Source of the DNA: Rhodovibrio salinarum DSM 9154
Lineage (GTDB): Bacteria > Pseudomonadota > Alphaproteobacteria > Kiloniellales > Rhodovibrionaceae
Direction: 5' to 3'
DNA: 64,000 nt
Assembly: GCF_000515255.1 (NCBI RefSeq)
Contig: NZ_KI911559.1
Location: forward strand, 2,305,660-2,369,659
The notes below the pieces were generated by a model, which was not told the origin of the DNA, did not search any database, and worked only from the letters and a program-made list of their open reading frames with translations. Below are positions 61,360-64,000 of this stretch, piece after piece; position 1 is the first letter of the stretch; each line of letters begins with the position of its first letter. Both the position numbers and the translations under genes were made by a program.

Positions 61360-62698
61360 CTCCACCTTTCGGCTCACCCTGATCTACTTCCTGCTGTTCG
61401 GTCTGTCATCGGCCGGGCTGTTGGCGTTCGTCTATCTGACGACCGTTCAGGTCATCACGCACCAGACGGATGAAACGATCCGGGCGGAAGCGCTTGGCTT
61501 GGTCGAGCAGTATGAAGACGGCGGGTTGCCCGGCCTGGAACGGATCGTCACAGACCGCAGCCGATCAGGCATTGGGGAGATCGGCATCTATCTGCTGGCA
61601 GATGAGCAATATCAGCGTGTTGCGGGCAATCTTCCCCAGTGGCCGGAACAGGCGCGCGGGGTGGCGGACTGGTACCAGTTTCCCATCCAGGGGCTACATG
61701 GCGGCGGACACATGCAGGTGGCCCGGGCGCGCACCTACACCCTCAGCGACGATTATCACCTGCTGGTCGGCCGCGACATGACCGAACGCAGCGAATTCCG
61801 TACCTTGATCTCGGAGGCGCTGCTCGGTGCCCTTGGGCTGACAGTGATGTTCGGCGGCGCCGGCGGATTGTTCATGAGCCGTTGGCTGCTCGGCCGGATC
61901 GATCGGGTGAACCGGACCAGCCAGCAGATTCTGGAAGGCGATCTTAGCCACCGTGTGCCGCTTGACGGCAGTGACGACGAGTTCGACCGCTTGGCCGGCA
62001 ACCTGAACCGCATGCTGGACCAGATCGAACAGCTGATCGCCAGCATGCGCTCGGTCAGCGACAACATCGCGCATGACCTGCGCACTCCGATCTCGCGCCT
62101 GCGTAGTCGACTTGAGGTCACGCTGCTGTCCGACCGTGATACCGAGGCGTATCGCGATGCGATCCAGGACGCGATCGGTGAGGCGGATCAAATTCTGAAC
62201 ACCTTCAACGCGCTGCTGGACATCGCGCTCGCGGAATCTGGCGCGCTGCGCGATCAGTTCGAGCAGGTCGATCTGACCGCGGTCGTCGACGATGTGGTGG
62301 ATTTGTACGAGCCGCTGGCCGAGGAATTGGATGTCACCCTGTCCAAGCGGACGGCGTCTGATGTGTGGATCGACGGCAATGCCCATCTGCTGTCGCAGGC
62401 ACTCGCCAATCTGATCGATAACGCGATCAAGTATACGCCCAGTGGCGGCGTGATCGTCGTGACCAACCAACAGCACGACGGCAAGGTCGATTTGTGCGTG
62501 AGCGATAGCGGTCCAGGCATTCCAGCGGACAAGCGTGCGGAGGTCCTGAAGCGCTTCTCGCGTCTTGAGCACAGCCGTAGCGCGGCTGGCAGTGGCCTGG
62601 GGCTCAGCCTGGTCGCAGCGGTGGCCCGGCTGCACGAGGCCGAGATCGAGCTGTCGGATAATGCGCCCGGGTTGGTCGTGCGCCTGCGGTTCGGCTGA
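61334..62698 (+). CDS. Sensor histidine kinase
   Basis: A 454-residue membrane kinase starting at a GTG inside the response regulator gene. TM1 is at about 14-38, a periplasmic sensor domain of about 120 residues follows, and TM2 is at about 162-184. HAMP comes next (LEGDLSHRVPLDGSDDEFD), then the phospho-acceptor His247 in DNIAHDLRTPISRL. The ATPase domain has LANLIDNAIKYTP, DSGPGIPADKR and GSGLGLSLV. It phosphorylates the adjacent OmpR-type regulator. The ligand of the periplasmic domain is unknown. Confidence 0.9.
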   Translation: MRLNRLLRSSTFRLTLIYFLLFGLSSAGLLAFVYLTTVQVITHQTDETIRAEALGLVEQYEDGGLPGLERIVTDRSRSGIGEIGIYLLADEQYQRVAGNLPQWPEQARGVADWYQFPIQGLHGGGHMQVARARTYTLSDDYHLLVGRDMTERSEFRTLISEALLGALGLTVMFGGAGGLFMSRWLLGRIDRVNRTSQQILEGDLSHRVPLDGSDDEFDRLAGNLNRMLDQIEQLIASMRSVSDNIAHDLRTPISRLRSRLEVTLLSDRDTEAYRDAIQDAIGEADQILNTFNALLDIALAESGALRDQFEQVDLTAVVDDVVDLYEPLAEELDVTLSKRTASDVWIDGNAHLLSQALANLIDNAIKYTPSGGVIVVTNQQHDGKVDLCVSDSGPGIPADKRAEVLKRFSRLEHSRSAAGSGLGLSLVAAVARLHEAEIELSDNAPGLVVRLRFG

Positions 62699-63154
62699 GA
62701 GCGGAGGGGGCCGACGGCCCATAGGAAGGGGCCGCCGGCCAGACGAGAGCAGATCGCCTTGCTTCTTCAGCCCCTGTGCCGCCGTGGCATCTTTGGGGGA
62801 CCATGCCCGCCGGGCACGTGGGGCTGCATGCTGACGACGGGACGTCGGGAGACCGTCGGAAACCGCGTCAAACTGCGTCGCGGACCGGGTCAGAAGCGTC
62901 GGCGGCGCAGGCGCAGGCGGCTGGACACGGGCACCACGTCCTTACGGGCGTGGGACCACCGCACACTACGCTCACCCGACGGTTCTCCGGGTACAAGCCG
63001 GCTGGGCAAGAGCCCGGGTGCCTTACACAGTGCCCGAACCCTGTCCTGACCGGCCCGTCCCGCCGTCAGCGCCTCCATATTTACCGAGCAGGCGGTTAAG
63101 TCGTTCTGCACGGCGCATGAAGGTTTATTCATACCGGCGTCTTTCGTGCGGGCC
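62699..63154. other. Intergenic region before the ClC gene (nothing assigned)
   Basis: 456 bases without a supported gene. Frames on either strand are arginine-rich and without family likeness. Two GC-rich repeats near 62706-62735 could fold after the kinase gene and may serve as a terminator. I see no RNA gene. Confidence 0.4.
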
Positions 63155-64000
63155 TCATCCCTGAAAGTGCCGCAGCACCTCGTGCCCGACATCGTCCAGG
63201 GAGATCACGCCACGTACGTCGTGAGTGCGTGGCACGCCCTCGGTGTCGATCACCAGTGCCAGACGCGCAGCCCCACGACCCAATCGACGCATCACGTCGT
63301 GCAGGATGTCGTCCGGACGGGCCAGCACGAAGGCCTCCGCCGGCAGGTCATGTCCGCGGGAATCCTTGGTGCGGCCGTAGCCGTGGTGATGCCCCTGACT
63401 ATGATCGACATAGGCAGACGCGCTGCCATGTTGCGCCACGTCATAGACCGCGTGGGACGGGAGCACGCCAGCGATGTGGTCGCCCTCGTGCAGGATCACG
63501 AAAGCGGGGTAGGGGTCCATTTCGTCCAGCGTGTCGGAGGCTGTCTTGGCATCCATGTCCGCTGGCAAGAACGCCAGATGTGTTTCCATCACCTCGTGGG
63601 CATGGCGGACCAGGAACATGTTGGTGTGGCGTTCCTTGGGTATGTAGCGTCCGCGTGCGGCGAGCTTGATGGTGTAGATGTTCTCCGGCGACAGCACGCG
63701 GCGCACGCCGATTGCCAACGCTGTGGCGACGATCATCGGGACGATGATGTTGTAGTCCCGCGTCATCTCGAAAATCATCACGATCGCGGTCATCGCCGCG
63801 CCTGTGGCCCCGCCGACAACGCCGGACATACCAACCATCGCGAATTCGGGGATGGTAAAGCCAGCTTCAGGGAATAGCTGCGTCAGACCGGCACCCATTA
63901 GGCCGCCCAGGGTGCTGCCAAGGAAGAGTGACGGCGAAAAGATCCCGCCGGACGCGCCAGAGCCCAGACTGATCGTCGTGGCCAGCAGCTTGCCGACGAA
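63155..64000 (-). CDS. ClC-family chloride channel with C-terminal CBS domains (partial, runs off window)
   Basis: The frame is open from the right edge to a stop at 63155, 281 codons. It begins inside a ClC core: LGSGASGGIFSPSLFLGS at about residues 12-29 is the conserved selectivity-filter region of the family. Next come two more helices (MVGMSGVVGGATGAAMTAIVMIFEMT-type) and about 150 residues of C-terminal domain. This includes a histidine-rich HSQGHHHGYGR stretch and a final CBS pair (GVISLDDVGHEVLRHF). ClC proteins move chloride, often in exchange for protons. The N-terminal part and start are outside the window. Confidence 0.9.
   Translation of the reverse strand, partial: FVGKLLATTISLGSGASGGIFSPSLFLGSTLGGLMGAGLTQLFPEAGFTIPEFAMVGMSGVVGGATGAAMTAIVMIFEMTRDYNIIVPMIVATALAIGVRRVLSPENIYTIKLAARGRYIPKERHTNMFLVRHAHEVMETHLAFLPADMDAKTASDTLDEMDPYPAFVILHEGDHIAGVLPSHAVYDVAQHGSASAYVDHSQGHHHGYGRTKDSRGHDLPAEAFVLARPDDILHDVMRRLGRGAARLALVIDTEGVPRTHDVRGVISLDDVGHEVLRHFQG

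Noticed and set aside
62890-63192. A 100-codon minus-strand frame between the kinase and ClC genes
   Set aside because: It overlaps the 3' part of the ClC gene, lacks a ribosome binding site and ends in an arginine run without likeness to known proteins.
1-64000. CRISPR arrays, insertion sequences, prophage genes, tRNA or rRNA genes
   Set aside because: I looked for regularly spaced repeats, transposase or integrase proteins, and conserved RNA cores across both strands and saw none.

Overview
This window comes from a GC-rich, Gram-negative proteobacterium. An alphaproteobacterium of the Rhodospirillales/Rhodovibrio type is most likely. The gene repertoire supports this: hemP with hmuTUV, FtrABCD-type iron uptake, B12-controlled cbtBA, a complete urt-ure block and a Tat-exported HiPIP. 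The lineage is an inference, because there is no rRNA gene here. I found no rRNA, tRNA, CRISPR array, insertion sequence or phage gene. The window cuts a gene at each end: an NRPS condensation domain on the left and a ClC chloride channel on the right.

Layout. (1) 1-4452 is a hydroxamate siderophore locus: NRPS, GNAT acyltransferase, PvdA-like ornithine N5-monooxygenase and a MATE exporter. (2) 4635-12794 holds seven consecutive exported proteins. They are a CsgG/FlgT-like protein, a COG3014-like lipoprotein, YcfL-like and LpoB-like lipoproteins, two unknown periplasmic proteins and an MltC-like lytic transglycosylase. This is the best candidate for an undescribed system. (3) 13061-19999 encodes an XRE-cupin regulator, a complete branched-chain-amino-acid-type ABC transporter and an M20 deacylase. 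(4) 20103-26197 is heme uptake: TonB receptor, hemP, hmuTUV and an IsdG-like heme monooxygenase. (5) 26549-34307 carries a chemoreceptor, the ftrBCDA ferrous iron operon, cbtBA behind a cobalamin riboswitch, and a small potassium channel.

(6) 34531-39076 is formate handling: LysR regulator, OFA-family transporter, its 58-residue partner, and formate-tetrahydrofolate ligase. (7) 39410-50515 is one long urea module, urtABCDE-ureDABCEFG, with an excellent sigma-54 promoter in front of urtA. Urea is imported, hydrolysed to ammonia, and probably controlled by nitrogen status. (8) 50739-62698 is mixed: ACC deaminase, regulators, a probable small RNA, a YahK-like alcohol dehydrogenase with a divergent AraC regulator, HiPIP, D,D-carboxypeptidase, TrkH, and a two-component system.

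The window is dominated by nutrient scavenging, namely iron by three routes, cobalt/B12, urea nitrogen, formate and potassium. An iron-responsive operator appears to be shared: nearly identical 19-bp boxes lie in front of hemP and ftrB. Several genes of 42 to 73 codons are reported because they have good ribosome binding sites, operon position or family similarity.
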